From positions 1 through 64,000 of the forward strand of contig JAHJUE010000001.1 of the NCBI GenBank assembly GCA_018829205.1: a stretch of DNA of 64,000 bases. Direction: 5' to 3'. The DNA comes from Bacteroidota bacterium. Lineage in GTDB: Bacteria > Bacteroidota > Ignavibacteria > Ignavibacteriales > Melioribacteraceae. Below, one piece after another: positions 8,238-17,322 of the stretch. Position 1 is the first letter of the stretch, and every line of letters starts with the position of its first letter. The position numbers and the translations under genes were made by a program. Under the pieces are notes generated by a model. The model was given only the letters and a program-made list of their open reading frames with translations, was not told where the DNA came from and did not search any database.

Positions 8238-10169
8238 ATGAAAAAGGTATTACTTTTTATAATAGCAACTGCAGTCCTTATTCATGCACAGGACACACTG
8301 AAGAATTATAACTTAGGTGAAATAGTTGTTACATCGGAGCAAAGCAACTTGGTAAAATCTTCATCAGTAATTGATATAAATAAAAATATGATCAATCAAA
8401 CAGATGGATATGATATTACCGAATCCTTAAAGTTTTACCCCGGTATATATATAACAAACACATCGAAAAATGAATCCAAAATATATATGCGGGGATATGA
8501 CCAAAGGCAAATAACCGTATTTCTAGACGGTGTTCCAATTTATGAACCATATTCCGGTTTAGTTGATCTAAGTAATCTGCCTAAAAACTCATTCGAAAAA
8601 ATAACTGTGTCTAGGGGAATGCCTTCTCTTGCATACGGTGCTAATTCTATGGGTGGAACCATAAACTTTATTACAAAAGACAGAATGGATAATAATGTTA
8701 CATTAAAAATTGAATCCGGCGCTCGACATTCAACTTCGGCTGGAGTTTACGGAGCTATCAACAAACTTTTCTATCAAGTTAATGCAGGTTATTCAAAATC
8801 AAACGGATTCCAAATTGCCGAGTCTCCGAATAGTTTCAAAAATGAGGACGGTGGAACACGGAATAACAGCGATTATAAAAACATCGGCGGAATGTTAAAA
8901 ATTGGTGTTAGCGATTTTTACAATATCGACCTCGCTTATTCAATAATGATTGTTAATAACGAAAAGGGTGTACCGACAGATGCTTATACCAGTCGACCGC
9001 GATATTGGCGTTATACAGAATGGAACAAGTCAATTAACAATTTAATGTTCAGTACCGGCATGGGATCATCACTTCGCGTTAAAGGAAACGTTTATTATGA
9101 AACTTACAAAAACGTTCTCGATTCATATGATAACGATACTTTTTCAACCCAGGATATGAAGTATGCATTTCGTTCAACTTACGACGATCACTCCTTCGGT
9201 ATTAATTTGCTTAGTGATCTTAAAGTGGTTGACTTGGGAATAACACGATTATCGTTTTCTTTGCGGAAGGATGTACACAAAGAGGAAGGTAATTTTAATC
9301 AAGGTTTCTCAAGTTACGAAGCGTCTCTGCTGAGTACTGGGTTAGAGCAGGATGTGAATATAACAGACAAGTTTTCTGCTGTACTTGGGATTGGCCTTGA
9401 TCGTCTTACCCCAATTTATGCCGACGGCAATAATCTTCGCGAAAATAGTTCGTCGGTTAATGCTTTTGCCGGATTGAGCTATAAAGTTAATCAAGATTTA
9501 TCTCTTCATATTAATGCCTCGAAGAAGAGCCGTTTCCCAACTTTGAAAGAGTTTTACAGTGAAACAGCCGGAAGAGATGTAGCAAATCCCGATTTAAACG
9601 TTGAACAAAGTATCGGCGGTGAATTTGGAATAGATTATAAAGTAAATAACGGCATTTTATTAAACAGCAACATTTTCTACAGTTCTATTGACGAATTAAT
9701 CAATCTCGGAATTTTAGATGATGGTTTAAGACAATATCAAAATATAGGTAAAGCTGTTATGAAAGGGGCGGAGTTTGGATTAAGTTTTAACATAGATGAC
9801 TTTTATATGAATTTCGCTTACACATATCTTTCGGCAAACAACGTTTCGGATGACGCACAAAGCGAGATATTAGAATATCGTCCCAAACAAGTGTTGTCAC
9901 TTGTTCCAAATTATCAATTCAGTTTTGGAGCTGAACTTCGTGCTGAGCTTTTTTTCGTTGGAGGCAAATACGGGGTAAATGCCGATTCGAGGGAATTTGT
10001 TAAAATGGATAATTACTTAGTCGCAAATATAAGAGCATCACATACACTTTTTGATAATTACACTTTGTTTTTCCGTGTTAATAATATTGGCAATATTTAT
10101 TATGAAACAGAATATGGTTTTCCGCAGCCAGGAAGAGAATTGTTTTTTGGGGTAAACTGTGAGTGGTAA
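8238..10169 (+). CDS. TonB-dependent outer-membrane receptor (BtuB-sized)
   Basis: 643 residues from ATG 8238; an earlier in-frame ATG at 8175 lies inside the preceding gene and would hide the signal peptide MKKVLLFIIATAVLIHAQ. A TonB-box-like region (LGEIVVTSEQ) is followed by a plug domain (residues about 30-150, with IYMRGYDQRQITVFLDG and SMGGTINFIT) and a 22-strand-type barrel ending PGRELFFGVNCEW. Such receptors import scarce, large ligands using TonB energy. The length is near that of BtuB (about 600). Its location in a riboswitch-led operon with S/T-like proteins suggests a specific cofactor or metal complex as ligand. Its last codons overlap the next gene by 11 bases. Confidence 0.92.
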   Translation: MKKVLLFIIATAVLIHAQDTLKNYNLGEIVVTSEQSNLVKSSSVIDINKNMINQTDGYDITESLKFYPGIYITNTSKNESKIYMRGYDQRQITVFLDGVPIYEPYSGLVDLSNLPKNSFEKITVSRGMPSLAYGANSMGGTINFITKDRMDNNVTLKIESGARHSTSAGVYGAINKLFYQVNAGYSKSNGFQIAESPNSFKNEDGGTRNNSDYKNIGGMLKIGVSDFYNIDLAYSIMIVNNEKGVPTDAYTSRPRYWRYTEWNKSINNLMFSTGMGSSLRVKGNVYYETYKNVLDSYDNDTFSTQDMKYAFRSTYDDHSFGINLLSDLKVVDLGITRLSFSLRKDVHKEEGNFNQGFSSYEASLLSTGLEQDVNITDKFSAVLGIGLDRLTPIYADGNNLRENSSSVNAFAGLSYKVNQDLSLHINASKKSRFPTLKEFYSETAGRDVANPDLNVEQSIGGEFGIDYKVNNGILLNSNIFYSSIDELINLGILDDGLRQYQNIGKAVMKGAEFGLSFNIDDFYMNFAYTYLSANNVSDDAQSEILEYRPKQVLSLVPNYQFSFGAELRAELFFVGGKYGVNADSREFVKMDNYLVANIRASHTLFDNYTLFFRVNNIGNIYYETEYGFPQPGRELFFGVNCEW

Positions 10170-10626
10170 GCAACTGAAAATTGAAATTATTTCCGGTGAG
10201 GTAAACTCCGGCAAAACCACAAGATTAATTCAAAAAATTAATGAGCTCAATAAACAAAACTACAGGATTGGTGGATTTATCTCACATTCTATTTATATGG
10301 GTAATACTAAATCAGGATATATGGTACAAGATTTATCAGAAAATAATTTTTATCACCTTATCCATAATCAGCAGTCAGAAATATTTACAATCAAACAAGG
10401 AAGATTTTTCTTCAATGAAAACTTATTCAAAGAACTTAACCTAAGAATTAAATTATTATTGGATTATGATTATTTGGTTATTGATGAAATTGGTCCGCTT
10501 GAGCTTAATAACAAAGGATTTTATGATGGTTTGATTTATTTATTAAATAATTATAAAAATAACCTGATATTAATTACGCGAAATAAATTGTTGATGGATG
10601 TAAAAAACCGCTTTGTTAAATTTTAA
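10159..10626 (+). CDS. THEP1-type (NTPase_1) P-loop nucleoside triphosphatase
   Basis: 155 residues, starting at GTG 10159 inside the receptor gene. Walker A is GEVNSGKTT (residues 13-21) and Walker B VIDEIGPLEL contains D109-E110; the DEIGPLEL sequence is characteristic of the THEP1 family. The family usually has 170-190 residues, so this copy is slightly short at the C-terminus. THEP1 proteins hydrolyse NTPs in vitro, but their role is poorly defined. Here it closes a transporter-like operon lacking an ordinary ABC ATPase. Either it energises or regulates the membrane components, or it handles the imported ligand; both are inference. Confidence 0.85.
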   Translation: MSGKQLKIEIISGEVNSGKTTRLIQKINELNKQNYRIGGFISHSIYMGNTKSGYMVQDLSENNFYHLIHNQQSEIFTIKQGRFFFNENLFKELNLRIKLLLDYDYLVIDEIGPLELNNKGFYDGLIYLLNNYKNNLILITRNKLLMDVKNRFVKF

Positions 10627-10758
10627 AGTTTTTATACTAAACAAATAATAATAATTCTAAAATGTTATAGAGGAAATCAAAGGAAGCGATACCTCTACAT
10701 GGATGTATTTAATGGCGGCGTTCAGTTTGTAAAGTTATAAAGTTCTTAAAGTAAAAAG

Positions 10759-10783
10759 GAAAGGCGGTGTATTGCCGCCTTTC
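10759..10783. terminator. GC-rich hairpin between convergent genes
   Basis: GAAAGGCGG (10759-10767) and CCGCCTTTC (10775-10783) form a perfect 9-base-pair stem with a 7-base loop between the end of the NTPase gene and the end of the DinB gene. There is no good T run on either side, so termination efficiency is uncertain. The rest of 10627-10796 shows nothing recognisable. Confidence 0.55.
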
Positions 10784-10796
10784 TATATAATGAAAA

Positions 10797-11354
10797 TCAT
10801 GAAATTATTTTCTTCACATTTTCCGCCTGCCATATATGCCGTCTCGCATGAGCCGCTAGAAACGGGAATAATTCTCCCAATTGATATTTCATAAATTTTG
10901 AAACGGGAGAAACTATAATTGTTTTTTTTATATCAACATTCTCGGAAGCGTGAATAAATTTTACCGCTTCTTCAATTCCCGCATTAAATTTATTTATTGT
11001 TTCCTGTTTTGATAATTTTTCATTAGAAACAAATTGTGCGAAAGTTTTCATTTTAAATTTATAAGGCGGCTCCATCATATTGGTAAACATTTTCATTAAA
11101 TACCTGGGTTTGTATAAATCGGGATTATTTATCGACGGATTTTGATTTTTTAATACAGCTTCGCTTATTAAATAATTATACTGATCCCATGTAGCATTTA
11201 AATGACTAATGCAATTACCCACCGACCAGCTTGTTTCGGAAGGTTTTGTATTAAACTGCTCCTCTGTTAATCCTTCTGTAATTTTATTTAAACTTTTTCC
11301 TAGCTCTTCAAATTGTTCCGCTAAATTTTTAAGATATAAATTCCGGATAGCCAT
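10797..11354 (-). CDS. DinB-superfamily protein
   Basis: 185 residues, helical. It has the DinB-type metal-binding triad: H51 (in NCISHLNATWDQY) and H169/H173 (in AAHARRHIWQ). Members are four-helix-bundle metalloproteins, some acting as thiol-dependent transferases; the substrate is unknown here. The SWSVGNCISHL stretch is the usual family signature region. Its start lies 7 bases after the PfpI-family gene, so the two are probably co-transcribed. No further function can be supported. Confidence 0.8.
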   Translation of the reverse strand: MAIRNLYLKNLAEQFEELGKSLNKITEGLTEEQFNTKPSETSWSVGNCISHLNATWDQYNYLISEAVLKNQNPSINNPDLYKPRYLMKMFTNMMEPPYKFKMKTFAQFVSNEKLSKQETINKFNAGIEEAVKFIHASENVDIKKTIIVSPVSKFMKYQLGELFPFLAAHARRHIWQAENVKKIIS

Positions 11355-11361
11355 ATAATAT

Positions 11362-11892
11362 TTATCCTTGTTGTGCTAATACGTTAATTATAGCTTTACA
11401 AAAATCAGGTAGATCATCGGGCCTTCTGCTTGTAACATGATTGCGGTCCGTTACAACCGGCTCATCAAACCATTCGGCTCCGGCATTAATTAAATCATCC
11501 TTTATACCGGGTGTTGAAGTTACTTTCAATCCTTTAACAATTCCTGCAGAAATGGGTATCCAGCCTGCGTGACAAATATGCGCTACAAGTTTACCTGAGT
11601 CATGGAACTGCTTTGTAAGCTCTTTTACTTTTTCATCCCTTCTTAATTTATCCGGTGCGAATCCGCCGGGAATTATCAGTCCGTCGAAATCAGATTCTCT
11701 TACACTGTTTATAGCAACATCGGATTTACACGGGTACCCGTTCTTGCCTTTGTAAATATTCCCCGATTCAGGCCCGGCGACAAAAACTTTTGCTCCTTCT
11801 TCTATCATACGCAGTTTCGGATACCATAATTCAAGATCTTCATATACATCATCCACAAACATTAATACTTTTTTGTTGTCGAGCTTTCCCAT
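11362..11892 (-). CDS. PfpI/DJ-1 superfamily protein (YhbO-like)
   Basis: 176 residues, the normal length for a PfpI-family protein. The nucleophile elbow AHICHAG places the reactive Cys at 107 next to His108; an early acidic region (VYEDLELWYP) supplies the partner Glu, and GLIIPGG is the conserved turn. Members act as glyoxalase or deglycase enzymes, or as proteases, under stress; which one cannot be told from sequence. It is cytoplasmic, with no signal peptide. It is first in a two-gene operon with the DinB protein, and a purine-rich stretch (AAAGGAAAGG) precedes the ATG. Confidence 0.88.
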   Translation of the reverse strand: MGKLDNKKVLMFVDDVYEDLELWYPKLRMIEEGAKVFVAGPESGNIYKGKNGYPCKSDVAINSVRESDFDGLIIPGGFAPDKLRRDEKVKELTKQFHDSGKLVAHICHAGWIPISAGIVKGLKVTSTPGIKDDLINAGAEWFDEPVVTDRNHVTSRRPDDLPDFCKAIINVLAQQG

Positions 11893-11993
11893 CGGTCTTC
11901 CTTTCCTTTTTATTAATTATTAATGGAACGCTGATCTTTATGATTAATTATGATCTTTTAAGAATATAATAATTACTATGCATTCAATACCGT

Positions 11994-13463
11994 TTATTCT
12001 AAATAGTGCTTAATAACATTTTCAATTGCGTGTTCACATACTTTGCAGAAAACATCGCAGCTTTTTGTAAACATAATACAATCAAGCATTGGACGGTACA
12101 AACCTTTCTGCATATAGCCTGCTCCTTCAAATGCGCCAACGACTCCTACATATTTACTATTATTTAAATACCCGGCCATTTTATCGGCGTGAGCTTTGTC
12201 GGCTTCGGCATAATCGTCTTCCGCTTTTTTAATTTCTGATTTTGATGCGCCTGTTCTTTTTAGTTCGGCGGTTCTATTATTCATTTCAGTTCTTTGTTTC
12301 TGCCATGCGTAATCCATCTCATCGTATTTTTGCTTTTCCCATGGAGTTGGAATTTCCGTTCCTTTTTTTATAAAGTCTTTCCATTTTATATTTGCGGGAT
12401 CAAGCAAGGCGGTAACATTTGGCTCGACCGGTTCCAAATCAACTTTATAAAAATTGTCATACGCAGTCGAAGAAGTATAATACTCATCTGCCAAACCGCT
12501 AAACGAGTGTCCGAATTCATGCACAAACAGATATTCGTTAAATTGATTGTCGGAAGTAAAGGTGCAGAAGAAATTATAAATGCCGCCTCCTCCGTACCGT
12601 TCGTGATTGCACATAATATAAATAGCGTCGTAAGGAACATGCGCAGCTATATCATGAACAGCTTTGTTGTCTTCGGTTAACAAATATCTTTCGGAACCGA
12701 GTGAATTAAACGTAGCGCCTAAAGCTGTGTTTTTATAAATTCCAGCTCTTGGTTCATCTACTCCGCTTTCTTCTGATGGTTTTAATACTCCGTAAATGTT
12801 AAAATGATCTTTCATTCTATTGTAAGGTTCATATTTAAAAAATGTATCGGTAAATTTCTCAACATCTGTTTTAAATTTCTGCTCTTCTTCTTTTGTGTAG
12901 CCTTCTCCCAAAATAACAATATCAACCTTTGAGTGAGGATCGCCGCTGTATAATGTTTTATAAATTTTTACCTCATCGTCCTTTACTGCGTCTTTAATAA
13001 CGCTTATGTCGCTAGGATTAATTTCGATAGAGAAAACTTCCGTTAATTCGTTTTTATCGTTTCGTTTATCCAGCGCGAATTTAAATTTAAACTTAGGATA
13101 CGGAATTACTGCAGATTCATGATAACTGCGCATATCTTTAATTCCGCTGATTTGGTATTCTTTAAAGTAACTGTCGAATCCTTTTGAATATATCAATTCA
13201 CCCGAAGCGGCATCGTAAATTTTATAATAATAAGCGCCGTTGTTAAAATTATCTGCTAAGTTTTTTCTGCTGCCGGCCCAAATGCCGTACTGATAAATAT
13301 GGTCGATTGTAATAATTTCTGTTTCGGCGTTACCGATATGGAAATAATCGATGCGCATTGTTTTGTCGATAAAATAATTGTCAAACCTTTCTGTGCCTTG
13401 CGCGAACGTCGCTAGCGGAATAATAATTAATAATAATACGGTAAATGTTTTTCTAATTGACAT
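11994..13463 (-). CDS. Secreted M64-family metallopeptidase (IgA-peptidase type)
   Basis: 489 residues with a signal peptide (hydrophobic residues about 7-20, ending TFAQG). The zinc motif H315-E316-F-G-H319-SFSGLADEYY is the M64 signature, with the third ligand in the DEYY region. An N-terminal beta-rich domain (about residues 22-160) matches the M64 N-terminal domain that precedes the catalytic part (KVDIVILGEGYTKEE onward). Three Cys near the C-terminus (CIMFTKSCDVFCKVC) may form disulphides. It is likely exported to the periplasm or cell surface. It is transcribed alone and divergently from the M23 peptidase gene. Confidence 0.88.
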   Translation of the reverse strand: MSIRKTFTVLLLIIIPLATFAQGTERFDNYFIDKTMRIDYFHIGNAETEIITIDHIYQYGIWAGSRKNLADNFNNGAYYYKIYDAASGELIYSKGFDSYFKEYQISGIKDMRSYHESAVIPYPKFKFKFALDKRNDKNELTEVFSIEINPSDISVIKDAVKDDEVKIYKTLYSGDPHSKVDIVILGEGYTKEEEQKFKTDVEKFTDTFFKYEPYNRMKDHFNIYGVLKPSEESGVDEPRAGIYKNTALGATFNSLGSERYLLTEDNKAVHDIAAHVPYDAIYIMCNHERYGGGGIYNFFCTFTSDNQFNEYLFVHEFGHSFSGLADEYYTSSTAYDNFYKVDLEPVEPNVTALLDPANIKWKDFIKKGTEIPTPWEKQKYDEMDYAWQKQRTEMNNRTAELKRTGASKSEIKKAEDDYAEADKAHADKMAGYLNNSKYVGVVGAFEGAGYMQKGLYRPMLDCIMFTKSCDVFCKVCEHAIENVIKHYLE

Positions 13464-13557
13464 GCTTTTCCCTTTTTGAAATTAGTGAGAAAATTGTATT
13501 ATTGAAACTTACTAAATAGATAATAAAATTATACACAAAAATTGATTGAGATTAATA

Positions 13558-14379
13558 ATGACACGATATCTTTTACTAATTTATTTAATCATAGGCTTTA
13601 TTACAAAAACATATTCTCAGGATGTAAAATTTTTCGGGGATTTTGTTCCAGGCAGCCTTGTCTTCGGTAAAGCTGAAAATGTTAAGGATGTTTGGCTCGA
13701 TAAAGAAAAAATTCAAGTTGACGGCAGCGGAAATTTTGTGTTTGGGTTTGACCGTGACGATAAAGGAAGTTTCTTGCTTAAAATCAAATTTGCCAATGGA
13801 AGAGTTTATCTTAAAAAAATAAATCTTCCCGAACGTAATTACCAAATTCAAAGAATTGAAAGAATGAATCCCGATAAAGTTGTTCCTCCTTCAAAAGACA
13901 ATGAAAAAATTGTAAAGGAAAGAGAAATTATTAGAAACGCCAGAAAGAGTATCGGAAAAATTGATACCGCTTATTATTCATCCGGATTTATAAAACCTGT
14001 TAAAACAAACAGACAAACTTCGGTATTCGGCAGTCAAAGAATTTTAAATGGCATTCCTAAAAATGCGCATAACGGTTTAGATTACGGTGCGCCTACTGGA
14101 ACCCCTGTTTACGCTATGGCTGACGGAATTGTGTTCCTGTCAGGCACGGATTTCTTTTATAACGGAACCTTTGTTTATTTGGATCACGGCCAGGGTTTAA
14201 ACAGTTTTTACCTTCATTTCAGCAAGTTGGATGTTAAAGATGGAGAGTTTGTAAAGAAAGGGCAAAAGATTGGCGAGATAGGAACATCGGGCAGATCAAC
14301 AGGACCTCATCTTCATTGGGGGGTTCAATGGTTTAACAAACGGGTTGATCCCGCTTTGCTTCTGAAAATTAATTTCTGA
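13558..14379 (+). CDS. Secreted M23-family peptidase (peptidoglycan endopeptidase-like)
   Basis: 273 residues from ATG 13558, giving a clean signal peptide (TRYLLLIYLIIGFITKTYSQ); an in-frame TTG 12 bases upstream is less likely. The C-terminal half is a LytM/M23 domain with H171, D175 and HLHW (H251, H253) as the zinc site. The N-terminal 110 residues are a small beta domain (FGDFVPGSLVFGKAE). M23 enzymes cut peptide cross-bridges or act as activators of amidases; all metal ligands are present, so it should be catalytically active. It is divergent from the M64 gene with a 94-base shared promoter region. Confidence 0.9.
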   Translation: MTRYLLLIYLIIGFITKTYSQDVKFFGDFVPGSLVFGKAENVKDVWLDKEKIQVDGSGNFVFGFDRDDKGSFLLKIKFANGRVYLKKINLPERNYQIQRIERMNPDKVVPPSKDNEKIVKEREIIRNARKSIGKIDTAYYSSGFIKPVKTNRQTSVFGSQRILNGIPKNAHNGLDYGAPTGTPVYAMADGIVFLSGTDFFYNGTFVYLDHGQGLNSFYLHFSKLDVKDGEFVKKGQKIGEIGTSGRSTGPHLHWGVQWFNKRVDPALLLKINF

Positions 14380-14578
14380 TCTTTTTAATGCAGTGTTCAA
14401 GTATTGAAACAGATTTTGGGTTTTTATTAATTGTAATTCCGAATAAAAGGATGAATTTGAGAATAATTTTAAACTAAAAAAAAGTAATACTATGCATTAA
14501 TAAAATAACTATGTTCTTTAACATTTTTATCTTTTGACTAAATCAATAAAGATATATTAAAATTTGAGCCGGGCGATA

Positions 14579-14860
14579 TCAAAAATGCTCTTCATCAATT
14601 ATTTCCGCATCCACAGTATTTTGATGCTCTTCTTTTTTAATTACTTCAATTGTAAAATTTGCGGCCATTCCCGCTAATGCGCCAACAGCTGCAAATATCG
14701 GAGCGCACACGGCTCCTATTACACCTATAGATACGGGTATTTCTATAAAGGTTCTGCCTTTATCGTCTTTAATAATTATTCTGCGGATATTTCCTTCGTG
14801 AATAAGCTCTTCAATCTTCTTTAATAATTCTTTCCCTTTTACTTTAAATTCGTTAATCAT
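14579..14860 (-). CDS. DUF4342-family small membrane-associated protein
   Basis: 93 residues. A charged N-terminal helix (ELLKKIEELIHEGN) and a short beta segment (IRRIIIKDDKGRTFIEIP) are followed by one hydrophobic stretch (about residues 43-72, rich in Ala/Gly/Val) and an acidic tail. This is the DUF4342 layout, a family of unknown function in Firmicutes and Bacteroidetes relatives. AAGGAG precedes the ATG. The 200 bases between the M23 gene and this gene are AT-rich with nothing recognisable. Confidence 0.75.
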   Translation of the reverse strand: MINEFKVKGKELLKKIEELIHEGNIRRIIIKDDKGRTFIEIPVSIGVIGAVCAPIFAAVGALAGMAANFTIEVIKKEEHQNTVDAEIIDEEHF

Positions 14861-14983
14861 TTCCGGCTCCTTTTAAATTGTTTCAAGTAATTAGATGTAA
14901 ATTAAGTAAGTTTGTTCCCTATCAATTATTAATATCCGGAAAATCATATATTAAACAATAATTTTATAAAAATCGGTAATTAT

Positions 14984-16237
14984 ATGAAAAGTAAAATTTA
15001 TAATTTTTTATTAGTTCTATTGCTGACGTTTATATTTGCGTGTACTGACGACGGTTTAGTTGATCCGCCGGCAGAAGAAATAAAATCCCGCGGCGATATT
15101 ATCAGTTCTAATTTATTATATGAATACAACATAGATTTTATAAGTTCATTCTTCAACGTACTGGCGGCACAGGCGGATACAAGTATCGATTTAAATCCTA
15201 TTTATTCGATAAAGGTTTATAAAATAGTATATGAAACAATTGACGCAAAAGGGAATTCTACCGAAGCTTCCGGTTCAATTTATATCCCTATAGGAATAAA
15301 CAATATTCCCATATTAAGCGCGCATCACGGCACACAAACAAACAGGAACAGGGTGGGTTCGGTCAGCCCCATCAACGCTCCCGAAGGTATTCTTGCCGGA
15401 ACAATGGGTTATTACGGAGTTGTGCCGGATTATTTAGGTTTAGGCGAATCGCAAATTTTGCATCCCTATCTTCATGAAAAATCATCGGCGACATGTGTAA
15501 TTGATTTACTAAGAGCAGCAAAAATATTCGCCGCTCAAAATAATATACAAATAAACGGACAGCTGTTTTTAGCCGGATATTCCGAAGGCGGTTTTGTAAC
15601 AATGGCCGCGCATAAAGAAATCGAAGCAAATTATTCCAATGAGTTTACAGTTACGGCATCGGCTCCGATGTCGGGTTCTTATGATTTGAACCTAACCGCA
15701 AAAACAATTATTGATAAAGAAATTTATAATGAGCCTTCCTTTCTTGCGTTTCTAATAGTTTCATATAATGAAATTTACGGGTGGAGCAGACTGCCTGAAA
15801 TATTTCAGAGTCAATATTCAAATATAGTAACCGGATTATTCTACGGTTCAAAAACAACCGATGAAATTAATGGATTTTTAACCGACAAGGTTTCGGATTT
15901 ATTTAAACCGGAGTTTGTTTCAAACTATCTTTCGGGAAACGATATGCAGTTAAACTCGGCTTTTTCCGAAAATTCCTTATTAAACTGGACCCCGATTGCG
16001 CCAATGAAATTATTTCACGGAACAGCCGACGAATTCGTTCCTTATGAAAATTCATTAATTGCAGTTCACGGATTTAATATGAGAGGAAGTACAAATATTG
16101 AATTAGTTTCAATTGAAGGAGGAACTCACGCCACAGCTGCAATACCAAGTTTAATAGGAGCCGCGGCGTGGTTTAATACTTTTAAAAATCAAAATTCGTC
16201 TCCAAAAATTTCTGAATTTATTTTATCTGCAAAATAA
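14984..16237 (+). CDS. Lipoprotein alpha/beta hydrolase (secretory lipase/esterase-like)
   Basis: 417 residues. A lipoprotein signal (MKSKIYNFLLVLLLTFIFAC) puts the mature protein on the envelope through Cys20. The fold elements are GYSEGG with the nucleophile S200, D349 (GTADEFVP) and H382 (GGTHATAA), a complete Ser-Asp-His triad. The segment LSAHHGTQTNR near residue 110 would form the oxyanion hole. The family resembles secretory lipases and acyl esterases, but substrate specificity cannot be read. It is transcribed alone. Confidence 0.88.
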   Translation: MKSKIYNFLLVLLLTFIFACTDDGLVDPPAEEIKSRGDIISSNLLYEYNIDFISSFFNVLAAQADTSIDLNPIYSIKVYKIVYETIDAKGNSTEASGSIYIPIGINNIPILSAHHGTQTNRNRVGSVSPINAPEGILAGTMGYYGVVPDYLGLGESQILHPYLHEKSSATCVIDLLRAAKIFAAQNNIQINGQLFLAGYSEGGFVTMAAHKEIEANYSNEFTVTASAPMSGSYDLNLTAKTIIDKEIYNEPSFLAFLIVSYNEIYGWSRLPEIFQSQYSNIVTGLFYGSKTTDEINGFLTDKVSDLFKPEFVSNYLSGNDMQLNSAFSENSLLNWTPIAPMKLFHGTADEFVPYENSLIAVHGFNMRGSTNIELVSIEGGTHATAAIPSLIGAAAWFNTFKNQNSSPKISEFILSAK

Positions 16238-16359
16238 TTTTAATAATAATATTGGATCGGCGAAACAAGAAGTATTAAAAATTAATTCAAAGGTATAAAA
16301 CATATAGTAAAAGATTACTGCATTATTTATTCTAAAAAATAAATTAGGATGAGGTATTT

Positions 16360-17190
16360 ATGCTCAACATAAATATGCTGAAGATTAATTCGGTTATGAA
16401 TCTTCTAAAAGAAAAATACGAATTGAATTACGGAATAATGGAACCGCAGTTCGGCAATATACTTGCGTGGTCCGGAAGCCTGGCTCTTGAAAATATCTCA
16501 AACTGCGACGCACTTTATCATAATGTTGATCATACAATTATGGTTACAATGGTCGGACAGGAAATCATTAAAGGAAAACATTTAAAAGAAGGAGGCGTAA
16601 CTCCCAACGACTGGCTTCATTATTCGCTGGCTCTTCTTTTTCACGATATCGGATATGTAAAAGGAATTTGCAGTAATGACACGCTTGACGAAGTTGACAG
16701 CGGTATTGACGGCAACATGATAAAGATTGATAAGGACGGCACTTCGGCCTCGCTTGCGCCTTATCATGTTGACAGAGGAAAATTATTTGTAAAAGAAAGA
16801 TTCCAATCACAGCCCTTAATTAATGCGGATATAATTTGCGAATATATTGAGATGACCAGGTTCCCTTGTCCAGAAGGAGATTTTTATAAAGATACAAAAT
16901 CATTGGCGGGATTAACTCGCGCCGCCGATTTTATCGGTCAGTTAGGCGATCCGTCACACTTTACAAAAATTCCGGCCCTCTATTATGAATTTGTTGAAAC
17001 AGGGGGAGATAAGAAATTTAATTATAAAAATCCCGGCGATGTAAGAAGAAGATTCGCAAAATTTTTCTGGGAAAGCGTAAGTCCCTTTATAGGAGATGCC
17101 TTGGATTACCTTGAAGTTACGCAGGAAGGCAAGGAGTGGATATCAAATCTTCATTCGCATGTTTTTGAAATTGAGCATTACAGGAAATAG
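16360..17190 (+). CDS. HD-domain metal-dependent phosphohydrolase-like protein
   Basis: 276 residues with no signal peptide. HD-type ligands are visible: His in YHNVDHTIMV, then H95-D96 in LLFHDIGYV, followed by LAGLTRAADFIGQLGD, whose Asp is a likely fourth ligand. The enzyme class covers nucleotide and phosphoester hydrolases; substrate unknown. The start at ATG 16360 is preceded by GGATGAGG. It stands alone between the lipoprotein hydrolase and a decayed transposase fragment. Confidence 0.75.
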   Translation: MLNINMLKINSVMNLLKEKYELNYGIMEPQFGNILAWSGSLALENISNCDALYHNVDHTIMVTMVGQEIIKGKHLKEGGVTPNDWLHYSLALLFHDIGYVKGICSNDTLDEVDSGIDGNMIKIDKDGTSASLAPYHVDRGKLFVKERFQSQPLINADIICEYIEMTRFPCPEGDFYKDTKSLAGLTRAADFIGQLGDPSHFTKIPALYYEFVETGGDKKFNYKNPGDVRRRFAKFFWESVSPFIGDALDYLEVTQEGKEWISNLHSHVFEIEHYRK

Positions 17191-17196
17191 AAATTT

Positions 17197-17322
17197 TTAA
17201 ATATCTAAATTGATTATGGTTTTTTCCAAATCCCATTTCAGGGGATTTTGCTCTATATATCTTCTGATGTTATATAATTCTTTTTCATTTCGAATTACTC
17301 TATACCTGATTTTGGATTTTGA
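17197..17322 (-). pseudogene. C-terminal remnant of a REP-associated tyrosine transposase (Y1_Tnp)
   Basis: On the minus strand a 41-codon stretch ends at a stop at 17197-17199 and reads RVIRNEKELYNIRRYIEQNP followed by LKWDLEK. This is the characteristic C-terminus of TnpA-REP/RAYT proteins (typically RNEKELNNIRxYIxxNPLKW). Upstream the frame is interrupted by a stop and no HUH or catalytic Tyr region is found, so only the tail survives. It marks an old insertion between the HD gene and the transglycosylase gene. Confidence 0.75.

Noticed and set aside
12294-12680. Plus-strand frame of 128 codons inside the M64 gene
   Set aside because: Antisense shadow of a well-supported peptidase gene; no family features.
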